From NCBI RefSeq assembly GCF_002014825.1, contig NZ_MUYU01000017.1, positions 37,152-101,151 of the forward strand: DNA of 64,000 nucleotides, read 5' to 3'. Of this stretch, positions 27,253-35,647 are shown piece after piece. Within the stretch, counting starts at the first letter, position 1; each line of letters opens with the position of its first letter. The position numbers were made by a program, and so were the translations under genes. The notes below the pieces were generated by a model, which saw only the letters and a program-made list of their open reading frames with translations, made no database searches and was not told where the DNA came from. Origin of the DNA: Moraxella pluranimalium. GTDB lineage: Bacteria > Pseudomonadota > Gammaproteobacteria > Pseudomonadales > Moraxellaceae.

Positions 27253-27699
27253 TTAACCTGCTAGTGCTTTTTTGACCAAGCCTGAAATTACCGCAGGGTC
27301 AGCTTGACCGACGGTTTTTTCTTTGACGGCATTCATCACTTTGCCCATGTCCTTCATGCCAGCTGCACCAGTTTCGCTGATGGTTGCGGTGATGATGGCG
27401 GTTAGCTCATCATCAGATAGCTGTGCTGGTAGGAACTGCTCGATGATGGTGATTTCAAACTGTTCTTTTTGCGCCAAGTCTTCACGGCCATTGGCTTGAT
27501 AGATGGTCAATGACTCTTGACGCTGTTTGATTTGCTTTTGTAGTTGCTCAAGCACCGCTTTGTCATCAAGCTCAATTTGGCTGTCAATTTCGATTTTTTT
27601 GAGCGCAGCTTGGACATTGCGTAGGACTTTGACGGTGTCCATTTCACGGGCTTTCATGGCGGTTTTGACCGCTTCGGTGAGTGTATCTTTTAGGCTCAT
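27253..27699 (-). CDS. GatB/YqeY domain-containing protein
   Basis: A 148-residue helical protein of the YqeY family. The N-terminus SLKDTLTEAVKTAMKAREMDTVKVLRNVQAALKKIEID and the C-terminal TGAAGMKDMGKVMNAVKEKTVGQADPAVISGLVKKAL match the tRNA-binding tail domain of GatB, here as a free protein. The family may act on tRNA but its role is not settled. AGGAGAAT lies just before the ATG. It follows engB and rsmI on the same strand, 42 bases after rsmI. Confidence 0.9.
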   Translation of the reverse strand: MSLKDTLTEAVKTAMKAREMDTVKVLRNVQAALKKIEIDSQIELDDKAVLEQLQKQIKQRQESLTIYQANGREDLAQKEQFEITIIEQFLPAQLSDDELTAIITATISETGAAGMKDMGKVMNAVKEKTVGQADPAVISGLVKKALAG

Positions 27700-27741
27700 T
27701 GCTATTCTCCTGTGTTTATACCATTAAGTTTAAATTATATA

Positions 27742-28578
27742 TCATGCACTTTGTAGGGCAAGCAGTCTGTCATAGACGGCAGATTTTTTAAGTCCCAAGA
27801 CATCAGCAACGACAGCGGCGGCTTTTTTGGGCGGTAGCTCTTGGGCGATGCGTAGTAGCCATGTGTCATAGTCTTGGACTTCTTGCTCGGTGTCGTCAGC
27901 ACCTGCCACGACGAGTACGATTTCACCTTTTTGTTGATTGGCATCATTTTTGACAAAGTCAAGCAACTCGCCAAGTGGCAGTTTTTTGATGGTTTCAAAA
28001 GTTTTGGTTAATTCACGGCAAAGCGTTGCTTCACGATGTGCACCAAATACCGCCATCATATCAGCAAGACTGTCGATAATACGATGTGGCGCTTCATAAA
28101 AAATCAGCGTCTCAGTACGATTTTGCCATGCTTCTAGCGTCTTTTGTCTGCCATGACTTTTGGCTGGCAAAAACCCAATAAAGCTAAACTTATCCGATGC
28201 CAAGCCTGCCGCTGACAATGCCCCAATCATCGCACACGCACCGACAATCGGCACGACCGTGATGCCATGCTCATGCGCCGCCTTGACTAGGCGAAAACCG
28301 GGGTCAGACACCAGTGGCGTGCCTGCATCGCTGATGAGTGCAAGCGATTGCCCGCCGAGCAGTTTGTCAATCAATCGCTCGGTTTGGCTGTCGGCATTGT
28401 GCTCATGATAGGCGATTGTCGGGGTGTTTATGTTAAAATAATTTAACAATTTAGCTGATGTGCGAGTATCTTCGCAGGCGATGATATCGACGCTTTTGAG
28501 CGTATCGATGGCACGAGCGGTGATGTCAGACAGATTGCCAATCGGTGTGGCGACGATGTATAGCACGCCTTTATTCAT
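27742..28578 (-). CDS. rsmI: 16S rRNA (cytidine(1402)-2'-O)-methyltransferase
   Basis: A 278-residue SAM-dependent methyltransferase with the tetrapyrrole-methylase fold. Diagnostic segments are [19 protein letters not shown] at the N-terminus, [29 protein letters not shown] (about 83-98) and [12 protein letters not shown] (about 155). It methylates the ribose of C1402 in 16S rRNA. The start codon lies inside the last codons of engB (8-base overlap), so the two are translationally coupled. Confidence 0.95.
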   Translation of the reverse strand: MNKGVLYIVATPIGNLSDITARAIDTLKSVDIIACEDTRTSAKLLNYFNINTPTIAYHEHNADSQTERLIDKLLGGQSLALISDAGTPLVSDPGFRLVKAAHEHGITVVPIVGACAMIGALSAAGLASDKFSFIGFLPAKSHGRQKTLEAWQNRTETLIFYEAPHRIIDSLADMMAVFGAHREATLCRELTKTFETIKKLPLGELLDFVKNDANQQKGEIVLVVAGADDTEQEVQDYDTWLLRIAQELPPKKAAAVVADVLGLKKSAVYDRLLALQSA

Positions 28579-29314
28579 CGGTAGTCACCGCTTGAGTGTC
28601 AGTTGCATCAGTGTCTGATGGAGCGTCTGTTTGTGTACTGGTATCAGCGTTGTCATTTGATGAAGTGGCATCATCAGCTTTGGCTTTATTATCAATCTGG
28701 GCTAAATGTAGCCATTCGCCAAGTACAAGTGCAAGCTCATCCATGCCTTCTTTTTTGAGTGCCGAAAACAGCTGAATGCTAAATGGCAAATCCAGTGCTT
28801 GTAGCTGTTTTTTGGTGGCAAGTAGGGCGGTTTTTTGAGCACCACGCTTTAGCTTATCTGACTTGGTCAATAGCACGTGCACAGGCAGGCCGCCATCTTT
28901 TGCCCAGTGGAGCATCTGCTCATCAAAGTACTTAAGCGGATGGCGAATATCGGTCATCAACACAAGCCCAACCAATGATTTGCGTGAGACCAGATATTCT
29001 TCTAGCTCTTTTTGCCACTTGATTTTCATACTCTCAGGCACGGCGGCATAGCCATAACCTGGCAAATCGACGATACGAGCTTCATCTGCGCCCACCTTAA
29101 AAAAGTTAATCATCTGCGTACGCCCCGGCGTCTTGGATGAGCGGGCGAGCTGTTTTTGGTGGGTGATGGTGTTGATGGCGGATGACTTGCCAGCATTTGA
29201 GCGGCCAGCGAATGCCACTTCAAAGCCACTGTCTTCGGGGCAGAGCTTGAAAGTCGGTGCGGACATCAAAAAACTGGTTTGGTGAATTTTTTTTAAATAG
29301 TCGGTGCTGTTCAT
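28571..29314 (-). CDS. engB: Ribosome biogenesis GTP-binding protein YihA/EngB
   Basis: A 247-residue GTPase needed for large-subunit assembly. G1 GRSNAGKSS (about 36-44), G2/G3 [11 protein letters not shown] and [12 protein letters not shown]4 TKSDKLKRG. The last about 40 residues ([17 protein letters not shown] and onward) are an acidic, Thr/Asp-rich tail absent from E. coli EngB. The frame extends upstream to 29431, but ATG 29314 starts at the family N-terminus. Its stop overlaps the rsmI start by 8 bases. A Fur-box-like sequence lies about 100 bases upstream. Confidence 0.92.
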   Translation of the reverse strand: MNSTDYLKKIHQTSFLMSAPTFKLCPEDSGFEVAFAGRSNAGKSSAINTITHQKQLARSSKTPGRTQMINFFKVGADEARIVDLPGYGYAAVPESMKIKWQKELEEYLVSRKSLVGLVLMTDIRHPLKYFDEQMLHWAKDGGLPVHVLLTKSDKLKRGAQKTALLATKKQLQALDLPFSIQLFSALKKEGMDELALVLGEWLHLAQIDNKAKADDATSSNDNADTSTQTDAPSDTDATDTQAVTTDE

Positions 29315-29417
29315 GAGTTCAATGTTGATAGGATTTTGGGCTAAGTTTACCACGAAGGGCGTCATCTTTAAAGGCAAAGTTTGGCAAAGTTGCGATATCG
29401 GCACATTGTGCTTAATA

Positions 29418-29432
29418 ATAATGACAATCATT
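29418..29432. promoter_or_regulatory. Fur-box-like operator between engB and cytochrome c5
   Basis: ATAATGACAATCATT differs at one base from the centre of the gammaproteobacterial Fur consensus (ATAATGATAATCATT). It sits between divergent genes and could control the cytochrome gene. The same 13-mer AATGACAATCATT recurs inverted at 14200-14212. Confidence 0.45.
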
Positions 29433-29555
29433 CAAAAAAGCAGTTACCAAATTAGGCTTGTAATTACAAGAAAAATGCTGATAATAAAAGGCTAAAAGAT
29501 GTGATAAGTTTTGGTATCCAACCAGTGTCATCATCTGATGCATAAGGAAAACTTA

Positions 29556-29855
29556 GTGAAACAATTAAGCCTAATGGCAACATTACTGTGCGTGGCTGTG
29601 GGTGTTGGTGCTCAGGCATCAGCCGATGTTGCCAGTACTTACCAAAAAAGCTGTGCCGCTTGTCATGACAGTGGCAATCTGTCTGCGCCAAAAAAAGGCG
29701 ACACGCAAGTTTGGCAAAAACTCAAAACCCAAAAAGGCATGGACGGCTTGGTCAAATCCACTCGTCAAGGGATGCCACAGATGCCTGCGATGGGTCTGTG
29801 TCAGACGTGTAGCGACAAAGAATTTGCCGAGTTGATTGACTATATGAGCAAATAA
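29556..29855 (+). CDS. Cytochrome c5-like monohaem protein
   Basis: A 99-residue periplasmic cytochrome with a signal peptide ending ...GAQASA and haem motif CAACH at 33-37. Axial Met is probably in GMPQMPAMGLCQTCSDKEF, where the second CxxC forms the disulfide typical of cytochrome c5. The GTG at 29556 is chosen because AAGGAAAAC lies 3 to 11 bases upstream and it starts directly at the signal peptide; an ATG at 29538 is the alternative. It carries electrons to terminal oxidases or other acceptors. A cytochrome c4 gene follows 307 bases downstream. Confidence 0.85.
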   Translation: MKQLSLMATLLCVAVGVGAQASADVASTYQKSCAACHDSGNLSAPKKGDTQVWQKLKTQKGMDGLVKSTRQGMPQMPAMGLCQTCSDKEFAELIDYMSK

Positions 29856-30162
29856 ATGAGCGACTGAGTGGCGGTGGCTTGGTAACATAAAGCGGGTCAA
29901 GTGCGGTTAAGTGGATTAATTTTTGAACAAAATTCAGCGATTTATCCCCGATTTTTAGCCAAAAATTCACTTTTTTGAAAAAAATGTTACTAAAACCACA
30001 ATTTTTGTAGGAAAATTTAGCCAACTCTTGCTATAATAGCAGAAGTTTTTAGGATTATGCCCAATCAAGTGGCTGTAGAACATAAATATGCGCTGAATTG
30101 ACACCGTCATTCAAGCATCGAACAAAACCCAAGACTTAGCCAAGTTAGTAGGAAATTGTCAT
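29856..30162 (+). other. Intergenic region and leader before cytochrome c4
   Basis: 307 bases with no supported gene. They hold the extended -10 promoter of the c4 gene at 30029-30037 and then a leader of about 120 nt in which I see no clear structure. Confidence 0.4.
30029..30037 (+). promoter_or_regulatory. Extended -10 promoter of cytochrome c4
   Basis: TGCTATAAT, a perfect -10 with TG extension, about 125 bases before the start codon. Confidence 0.6.
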
Positions 30163-30858
30163 ATGAAACCTGCAAAAAAAGTAACTTTAGCCAAATTTGC
30201 CCTAGCGATGGGTATCGGTTTGACAGGTCTGTCAGCCAATGCTGTTTCTTATCCTGTACCTGCCTATGACATCGAAGCAGGTAAAGCCATCGTTGATGCC
30301 AACTGTGCTGCCTGTCATGGTGTCAATGGCGTGAGCGTTGCCCCTGCCCAGCCAAACCTTGGCGGTCAAAACATCAAATATCTCTATAAGCAATTGGTGG
30401 ATTTTAAGACCAAAGCACGTCGTAACGGTGTGATGGAAGCGCAATTGGCAGGCCTGACTCAGCAAGATCTTGCCAACGTTGCAGGCTACTATGCCAACCA
30501 AGCACCTTGGATGCCGGGCTATGGTAACAAAGCAACCGTTGCCGCTGCAACCAAGCTATATCTAGGTGGTGACAAGACTCGTGGCGTGATTCCATGTGCA
30601 GGCTGTCATGATCCAAAAGGTGCAGGCAATGCCTTTGCTGCATTCCCACGTCTAGGCGGTCAGCACGCAACGTATATCGCAACTCAGCTAAAACTATTCC
30701 GTGCTGCTGGTCGTGAAGACGAAGTAGCTACCGATATGGAAGTGCGTACCAACGACGCTGCCAAAAAAGGCGAAAAAGGCATGATGCAAGTTGTTGCTTC
30801 AAAGCTGTCTGATCGTGATATCAAAATCCTATCAGAATACATTTCAGCATTGCACTAA
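30163..30858 (+). CDS. Dihaem cytochrome c4
   Basis: A 231-residue periplasmic cytochrome with two c-type domains. Signal peptide about 1-27 (ending SANA); haem motifs CAACH at 48-52 and CAGCH at 145-149. GVNGVSVAPAQPNLGGQN and FPRLGGQHATYIATQL are characteristic of the c4 family. It passes electrons to cytochrome oxidases, cbb3 in particular in related bacteria. It is a single-gene unit with its own promoter and a strong terminator. Confidence 0.93.
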   Translation: MKPAKKVTLAKFALAMGIGLTGLSANAVSYPVPAYDIEAGKAIVDANCAACHGVNGVSVAPAQPNLGGQNIKYLYKQLVDFKTKARRNGVMEAQLAGLTQQDLANVAGYYANQAPWMPGYGNKATVAAATKLYLGGDKTRGVIPCAGCHDPKGAGNAFAAFPRLGGQHATYIATQLKLFRAAGREDEVATDMEVRTNDAAKKGEKGMMQVVASKLSDRDIKILSEYISALH

Positions 30859-30872
30859 TCTGTGTTTTGCAC

Positions 30873-30899
30873 CAAAAAAGCCCCGTTTGGGGTTTTTTT
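30873..30899 (+). terminator. Terminator of cytochrome c4
   Basis: AAAAAGCCCC / GGGG-T7 hairpin with loop GTTT, 15 bases after the stop codon. Confidence 0.85.
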
Positions 30900-31020
30900 G
30901 TTGATGGCAGGGTGGTAAAAACGGTCTTGGTAAGTTTGGTGTGTGCCAAGATTGACAGGGTTTAAATTGACAAGGCTTAAGATGGCAGTGTGAACAATTG
31001 CACATCTTGACCAAATTTAA

Positions 31021-31029
31021 TGCTAAAAT
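31021..31029 (+). promoter_or_regulatory. Extended -10 promoter of NSS-like transporter and rnfH
   Basis: TGCTAAAAT, 30 bases before the ATG at 31059. Transcription would begin near 31036. Confidence 0.5.
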
Positions 31030-31058
31030 AGCACAAACTTTTACTCATGGTGAAAACT

Positions 31059-32141
31059 ATGCTACATCGTTATATGGTCTTTTTTGTGGCGAGCAGTTTG
31101 CCACTGTTGTTTGTCGGTCAAATCGCCCCAAACATGGCCAGAGAGTTGGACTTTTGGGTACTGTGGTTCATTGCCATGGTGGTTGTCGGTCTGCCTGTGC
31201 TATTTGCTGAATTTGCGTTGTCGGCTCGTTCGGGGCAGACGCCTTGGCAAGGGATGCAAAAGCTGACCCGTGAAGCAGATGCTAGCCTTGTTTGGCGTGG
31301 CTTTGCGGTGCTGTCTGTGTTGGTGGCGATTTTGATTGCATCAAGCATCAGCGCACGTATTGCAGCAGGTGCGATGTCGCAGTTTGGTGAGATGAGTCGC
31401 ACTATTGGCGTACCAAGCTTTGGTGTGGCGGCAGGCGTGTCGGTGGTGGCACTGATTTTAAGCTTGCTCAAGGCTCGTCTGCTACCTGTGGGGATGCTAC
31501 TTGTCATCGCAGGCTCAATGATTGCTCTGCTTGACAGCTCGGTGAGTGTGCCTGTGATGACGGATATCAGCCTTGGTGAATGGGCAAAGGCGGTGGTGCT
31601 GGCACTGCTGTGCGTTGGCGTGGGTAGCGGTCTGTACTGGTTTGGTGGGATGAGTATTGCACCGCATCTGATGCAGGCCAAAAAATCTTTGACAGGCTTT
31701 ATTGTGCCTATTTGGCTTACTCAGCTGATTTTTGGGGCGTTTGCACTGCTTGCCGGCAATGCTTTGGTGACCGTGCCATCGTTTATTGTGACAAGTCTGG
31801 GTATGCTGTTGATTGCATCATTTATGCTGTATTATGCAGGGATGCAGTTGATGGCACGCTTTGGTATGGTACTTGGCTTAGTGGCGACTTTGGTGCTGAC
31901 TTTGGCTTTGAGCGTTGTACCTGTGCAGGCGTTATTGATGGCGCTGATTGCGCTAAGTCTAGTGGCAGTGCTGCTGCTGTCGGTGTTTTCAGGCTTTGTG
32001 ATGAAAATTAGCCATCTAAGAAAGACACTGAATTTCAATAGCGAGATGCGTTATAACCTGTGGCGTGTGCTGGTGCGTATCATTGTGCCGATTGCCATTG
32101 CGGTAGCGGTGGTAGGATTGGTGCTTGAATGGCTAGCATGA
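31059..32141 (+). CDS. NSS/SNF-like sodium-dependent transporter, short form
   Basis: About 360 residues with 10 or so hydrophobic helices. The N-terminal half resembles neurotransmitter:sodium symporter-like proteins (FVASSLPLLFVGQIAPN, AEFALSARSGQTPWQGMQKL), although full NSS proteins have 450 or more residues and a better conserved first helix, so assignment is tentative. ATG 31059 is preferred for the GGTGAA upstream; ATG 31047 is in frame and close to the promoter. Its 3' end overlaps the rnfH start, implying coupling, which is an uncommon pairing. Confidence 0.5.
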   Translation: MLHRYMVFFVASSLPLLFVGQIAPNMARELDFWVLWFIAMVVVGLPVLFAEFALSARSGQTPWQGMQKLTREADASLVWRGFAVLSVLVAILIASSISARIAAGAMSQFGEMSRTIGVPSFGVAAGVSVVALILSLLKARLLPVGMLLVIAGSMIALLDSSVSVPVMTDISLGEWAKAVVLALLCVGVGSGLYWFGGMSIAPHLMQAKKSLTGFIVPIWLTQLIFGAFALLAGNALVTVPSFIVTSLGMLLIASFMLYYAGMQLMARFGMVLGLVATLVLTLALSVVPVQALLMALIALSLVAVLLLSVFSGFVMKISHLRKTLNFNSEMRYNLWRVLVRIIVPIAIAVAVVGLVLEWLA

Positions 32142-32482
32142 TTGAGATTGCCATCAGTCATGTGAGTGCTGATGGCAAGCAGTATTATCAAGAGCTGTCA
32201 GTGCCTGTGGGTACAACTGTCATGCAAGCGATCGGTATGAGCGACTGTGACACGCAAGATACGCTTGCATGGTTTGGCGCATGGTGTGATGAGCATCAAG
32301 CTGATGAGCCCAATCACAAGGCATGGTATGTCGGCATCTATAGCCAAAAAGTGCGCCTAGATACTGTGCTGACAGACGGCGATCGGGTAGAGATTTATCG
32401 AGCCTTGACCATTGATCCGATGGCAAAACGCAAATCCAAATCCAAAATCACACTCAAAAAACTTGGCTATAAACCGCTATAA
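32129..32482 (+). CDS. rnfH: RnfH family ubiquitin-fold protein (UPF0125)
   Basis: A 117-residue beta-grasp protein. MASMIEIAISHVSADGKQYYQELSVPVGTTVMQAI, WYVGIYSQKVRLDTVLTDGDRVEIYRALTIDPMAKRK is the RnfH/RatB/YfjF pattern through its length, with the hallmark DGDRVEIYR block and a basic tail. Function is uncertain; family members are often near bamE (smpA), as here. The start at 32129 aligns with the family N-terminus; ATG 32138, giving a 4-base ATGA overlap with the transporter stop, is possible. Confidence 0.85.
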   Translation: MASMIEIAISHVSADGKQYYQELSVPVGTTVMQAIGMSDCDTQDTLAWFGAWCDEHQADEPNHKAWYVGIYSQKVRLDTVLTDGDRVEIYRALTIDPMAKRKSKSKITLKKLGYKPL

Positions 32483-32510
32483 AAAAATCCGCTCTAGGGC
32501 GGACTTTTTA
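32482..32510. terminator. Bidirectional terminator between rnfH and bamE
   Basis: AAAATCCGC and GCGGACTTTT form the stem with A- and T-runs on each side, between convergent genes. Confidence 0.75.
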
Positions 32511-32521
32511 TACATATCAAA

Positions 32522-32908
32522 TCAATGACGAGTCGCAGGCAGGCTGTCTTTGCCATCGATACGCACGACACGACCTTGATTATCAAAATAAATGCTTAGA
32601 TATTGGCTGGCATCTTTGACATTCGGTTTTTTCTTTCTTTTGCCATCAGTGCCTGCGGTGTAGTCATACAGATAGTCCCAGCGGTTTGGCGCAAGCGTAT
32701 CACGCATCGACGGCGAGCCAAGTAGATACAGGACTTGGTTGGCGTTCATGCCGATTTGCACCTTATCCGCCTGCGCTTGAGACAGTGGCGTACCTTGTGG
32801 CAAATCGATGGTATAAACACGAAACACATTACAGCCTGTCAAAGCAAGCGTCGCCACCAATCCGATGCTGGCAAATTTTAAAAGCGTTGATTTTTTTGTG
32901 GTTTGCAT
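32522..32908 (-). CDS. bamE: Outer membrane assembly lipoprotein BamE
   Basis: A 128-residue lipoprotein with lipobox LTGC (Cys about 26). The mature part has the BamE signature: VYTIDLPQGTPLSQAQADKVQIGMNANQVLYLLGSPSMRDTLAPNRWDYLY, then QYLSIYFDNQGRVVRIDG. It is part of the BAM complex that inserts beta-barrel proteins. ATG 32908 has GGGAG at 6 bases and is preferred over the frame start at 32920. It diverges from fur, a conserved arrangement in this lineage. Confidence 0.95.
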   Translation of the reverse strand: MQTTKKSTLLKFASIGLVATLALTGCNVFRVYTIDLPQGTPLSQAQADKVQIGMNANQVLYLLGSPSMRDTLAPNRWDYLYDYTAGTDGKRKKKPNVKDASQYLSIYFDNQGRVVRIDGKDSLPATRH

Positions 32909-33149
32909 GGTTGCTCCCATGGATAAACGGTTAATCAGACCATATTAAACATAACGCATCGATTATGCAAGTAAATTTGGCAAGTTTGGGCGTTGATTTT
33001 ACATTTTTATAAGACTTATCCATGATTTGGTAAAACTCATCGTGATGTTTTGCTTGCAGTTACGATTTAAAGGTGCAACATTGCGTTTTTTGTGGTAAAT
33101 TATGGCTTATCTATACATTGTTATATTTTGAGATTTTTAAGGGTTGATT

Positions 33150-33584
33150 ATGGCTTTTACAAATAAAGATTTGCGCAAAGCAGGACTGAAGGTAACGCTA
33201 CCACGCATCAAAATTCTTGAACTGCTTGAAAATGCCGAACATCACCACATGAGCGCCGAAGATGTCTATCGTGCTTTGGCAGAGCAGGGCGAAGATGTGG
33301 GCTTGGCGACGGTGTATCGTGTGCTGACGCAGTTTGAGCAAGCGGGTATCGTTGAGCGTCATAATTTTGAGAATAATCTATCGGTATTTGAGATTGTCCA
33401 AGATGAGCATCATGACCATCTGGTGTGTGATGTTTGTGGCAAGATTGTTGAGTTTCATAACGAAGTCATTGAAGCTGAACAATTTAAAGTGGCTGAAGAG
33501 AACGGCTTTAAGCTGTCGGGTCATTCGCTGGTGCTGTATGGTGTGTGCGACAGTAGCGAATGTCAAAAAACCGCCGAAAGCTAA
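33150..33584 (+). CDS. fur: Ferric uptake regulator Fur
   Basis: A 144-residue iron-responsive repressor. Winged-helix domain 1-85 (LRKAGLKVTLPRIKILELLE, VGLATVYRVLTQFEQAGIV) and dimerisation/metal domain with DEHHDHLVCDVCGKIVEF (His, Asp and Cys ligands) and a C-terminal Cys (CDSSEC). The TTG at 33144 is in frame but ATG 33150, preceded by AAGGG, is normal for Fur. Several Fur-box-like sites elsewhere in the window could be targets. Confidence 0.97.
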   Translation: MAFTNKDLRKAGLKVTLPRIKILELLENAEHHHMSAEDVYRALAEQGEDVGLATVYRVLTQFEQAGIVERHNFENNLSVFEIVQDEHHDHLVCDVCGKIVEFHNEVIEAEQFKVAEENGFKLSGHSLVLYGVCDSSECQKTAES

Positions 33585-33657
33585 GCAGTATTAAGCAACA
33601 GCTAATCGGTAGCTGATAAACCAAATCAGTAAAATTGGCAACATAAAAAGCCTTTAT

Positions 33658-33693
33658 AAAAGCTTGGCAGTGCGTTCATTGCCAAGCTTTTTT
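33658..33693. terminator. Bidirectional terminator between fur and pilT
   Basis: AAAAGCTTGGCA and TGCCAAGCTTTT make a 12-bp perfect stem with a 10-base loop and T-run, between convergent genes. Confidence 0.85.
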
Positions 33694-33730
33694 GTTTATG
33701 CAATCAAGTTAAATTTGCCAAAACAAAGCA

Positions 33731-34768
33731 TCAAAACAAAGCGCTGTCGCTTGCGTGCTCACGAGCGGTATCGATGCTGATTTTGCCTTGTGCGAGTAGT
33801 GCTTTGAGCGACTGATCAAGGCTAATCATGCCGTGTGCTTGCGAAGTTTGGATCACTGATTGTAGTTGTGATGGTTTATTTTCACGAATCAAATTGGCAA
33901 CCGCAGGCGTGTGTGTCAAAATCTCAAATGCAGGCACACGACCGCCACCTGTGGCAGGTAGCAGCCGCTGAGCGATGACGGCGGTGAGCGAGTCGGCAAG
34001 CATGGTGCGAATCAGTGATTTTTCGGCGGCATCAAAGACATCGACAATGCGATCAATGCTTTTGACGGCGCTCGTGGTGTGTAGTGTGGCAAGCACCAAA
34101 TGCCCTGTCTCTGCTGCGGTGAGCGCTAGGCGAATGGTCGTCAAATCACGCATTTCACCCACCAAAATCACATCAGGATCTTCACGCAGGCTCGCTCGCA
34201 ATGCTTGCTCAAAGCTGTGCGTATCTCGTCCAACTTGACGCTGAGTGATGAGCGATGCGCTGGATGTGTGGATAAACTCAATCGGATCTTCGATGGTGAT
34301 GATGTGCGCTTGGCGAGTGTGATTGATGTGGTTGATGATGGCGGACAGCGTGGTTGATTTGCCCGAGCCTGTTGCCCCTGTGACAAGCACAAGTCCTGTA
34401 TGCTGATTGGCAATCGGCGTGATGAGCGGCGCAATCCCAAGCGCATCAAGGCTTGGCACGGATGATGGAATGACACGAAACACCACTCCTGCACCCATTT
34501 GCCCAAAAAACGCATTCACCCGAAAGCGAGCCACAGCCGTCTGTATGCCAAAATCCAGCTCTTTTTGGGCTTGCCAAGTCTGATACTCATCAGCACTCAT
34601 CACCGAGCGCATCATCTCAAGCACCGTCTGATGGCTGAGTGTGGGTAGCTGAAGTGGTATCATCTGCCCATCAATACGAGCCATCACCGGCTGATGTGCT
34701 GATAGGTGCAAATCGGATGCGCCTTTTGCGTGTGCAAAGCTGAGTAGGTCGGTCAAATTCGGTGTCAT
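33731..34768 (-). CDS. pilT: Type IV pilus retraction ATPase PilT
   Basis: A 345-residue hexameric AAA-type ATPase that depolymerises type IV pili. It has Walker A GATGSGKST (about 130), the Asp box and ITIEDPIEFIH, Walker B DVILVGEMRD (about 200), the His box TAAETGHLVLATLHTTSAVKSIDRIVD, and an AxRN-like IAQRLLP segment. The C-terminal AIRNLIRE-like motif is VANLIRENK. The open frame goes 19 codons farther, but ATG 34768 gives the family start MTPNLTDLLSFA. Divergent from yggS, as in many proteobacteria. Confidence 0.95.
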   Translation of the reverse strand: MTPNLTDLLSFAHAKGASDLHLSAHQPVMARIDGQMIPLQLPTLSHQTVLEMMRSVMSADEYQTWQAQKELDFGIQTAVARFRVNAFFGQMGAGVVFRVIPSSVPSLDALGIAPLITPIANQHTGLVLVTGATGSGKSTTLSAIINHINHTRQAHIITIEDPIEFIHTSSASLITQRQVGRDTHSFEQALRASLREDPDVILVGEMRDLTTIRLALTAAETGHLVLATLHTTSAVKSIDRIVDVFDAAEKSLIRTMLADSLTAVIAQRLLPATGGGRVPAFEILTHTPAVANLIRENKPSQLQSVIQTSQAHGMISLDQSLKALLAQGKISIDTAREHASDSALF

Positions 34769-34840
34769 TTTATTATCGCTAAAATTAGATGTGCTTATTA
34801 AAGCAAAACTTGGCAAAATACACAAGCCATCAGCAAATTA

Positions 34841-34849
34841 TGCTACAAT
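34841..34849 (+). promoter_or_regulatory. Extended -10 promoter of yggS
   Basis: TGCTACAAT, 36 bases before the yggS ATG. Confidence 0.5.
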
Positions 34850-34884
34850 ATTTATCATAAAAACAGCCAAACGATAGGTGTGCT

Positions 34885-35592
34885 ATGTCATCACAAGATG
34901 TTCAAAATTATGATAAAAATGAATTACTTAATCATTATCAAGCTGTCAAATCTGCACTAGATACCGCAAATGTACTTGCTAATCGCGCAGCTAGCCCTTG
35001 TGGATTGATTGCAGTGTCCAAGACCAAGCCTGCTACTATGATTGCTGATTTGGTGGCGATTGGGCAACAAGATTTTGGCGAGAATTACTTACAAGAAGCA
35101 CTTGGTAAAATCGATATGCTCAAAGATTTGCCCATCACTTGGCACTATATCGGTAGCATTCAGCGTAACAAAACTCGTGATATTGCCAAATATTTTGATT
35201 GGGTGCACACCATCGAGCGAGATGTCATCGCCAAGCGACTGAATGAACAGCGAGCAGGATTACCACCCTTGAATGTACTTATCCAAGTCAATATCGATGA
35301 TGAAGACAGTAAGTCTGGCTGTCTGCCTGATGAGTTACCGTCACTTATCCGTGCGATGATGGATTATGAGAATTTGCGCCTGCGTGGGCTGATGGTCATT
35401 CCTGATAAGGCGGGTAGTGATGCCTTTGTCCGTACTAAGGCGTTATTTGATGCGATGGCAGCGCAGTTTGAGCTACCACACTGGGACAGTCTAAGTATGG
35501 GGATGAGCCATGATATGACGGATGCGGTGGCGCAGGGGGCGACGATGGTACGTGTCGGCACGGCGATTTTTGGTGCACGAGATTATCGCTAG
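34885..35592 (+). CDS. YggS family pyridoxal 5'-phosphate homeostasis protein
   Basis: A 235-residue PLP-binding TIM-barrel protein. The PLP Lys is Lys46 in LIAVSKTKPA; also visible are FGENYLQEALGKI, WHYIGSIQRNKTRDIAKYFDWVHTIER and SMGMSHDMTDAVAQGATMVRVGTAIFGARDY at the C-terminus. It buffers PLP and affects amino-acid balance. In relatives it is commonly followed by proC; here nnrS follows instead. Confidence 0.95.
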   Translation: MSSQDVQNYDKNELLNHYQAVKSALDTANVLANRAASPCGLIAVSKTKPATMIADLVAIGQQDFGENYLQEALGKIDMLKDLPITWHYIGSIQRNKTRDIAKYFDWVHTIERDVIAKRLNEQRAGLPPLNVLIQVNIDDEDSKSGCLPDELPSLIRAMMDYENLRLRGLMVIPDKAGSDAFVRTKALFDAMAAQFELPHWDSLSMGMSHDMTDAVAQGATMVRVGTAIFGARDYR

Positions 35593-35647
35593 TCGCAGGG
35601 TGTAAGCTTGTCATCATAATCATTAAACATACAAATAAGGTTAAGCC

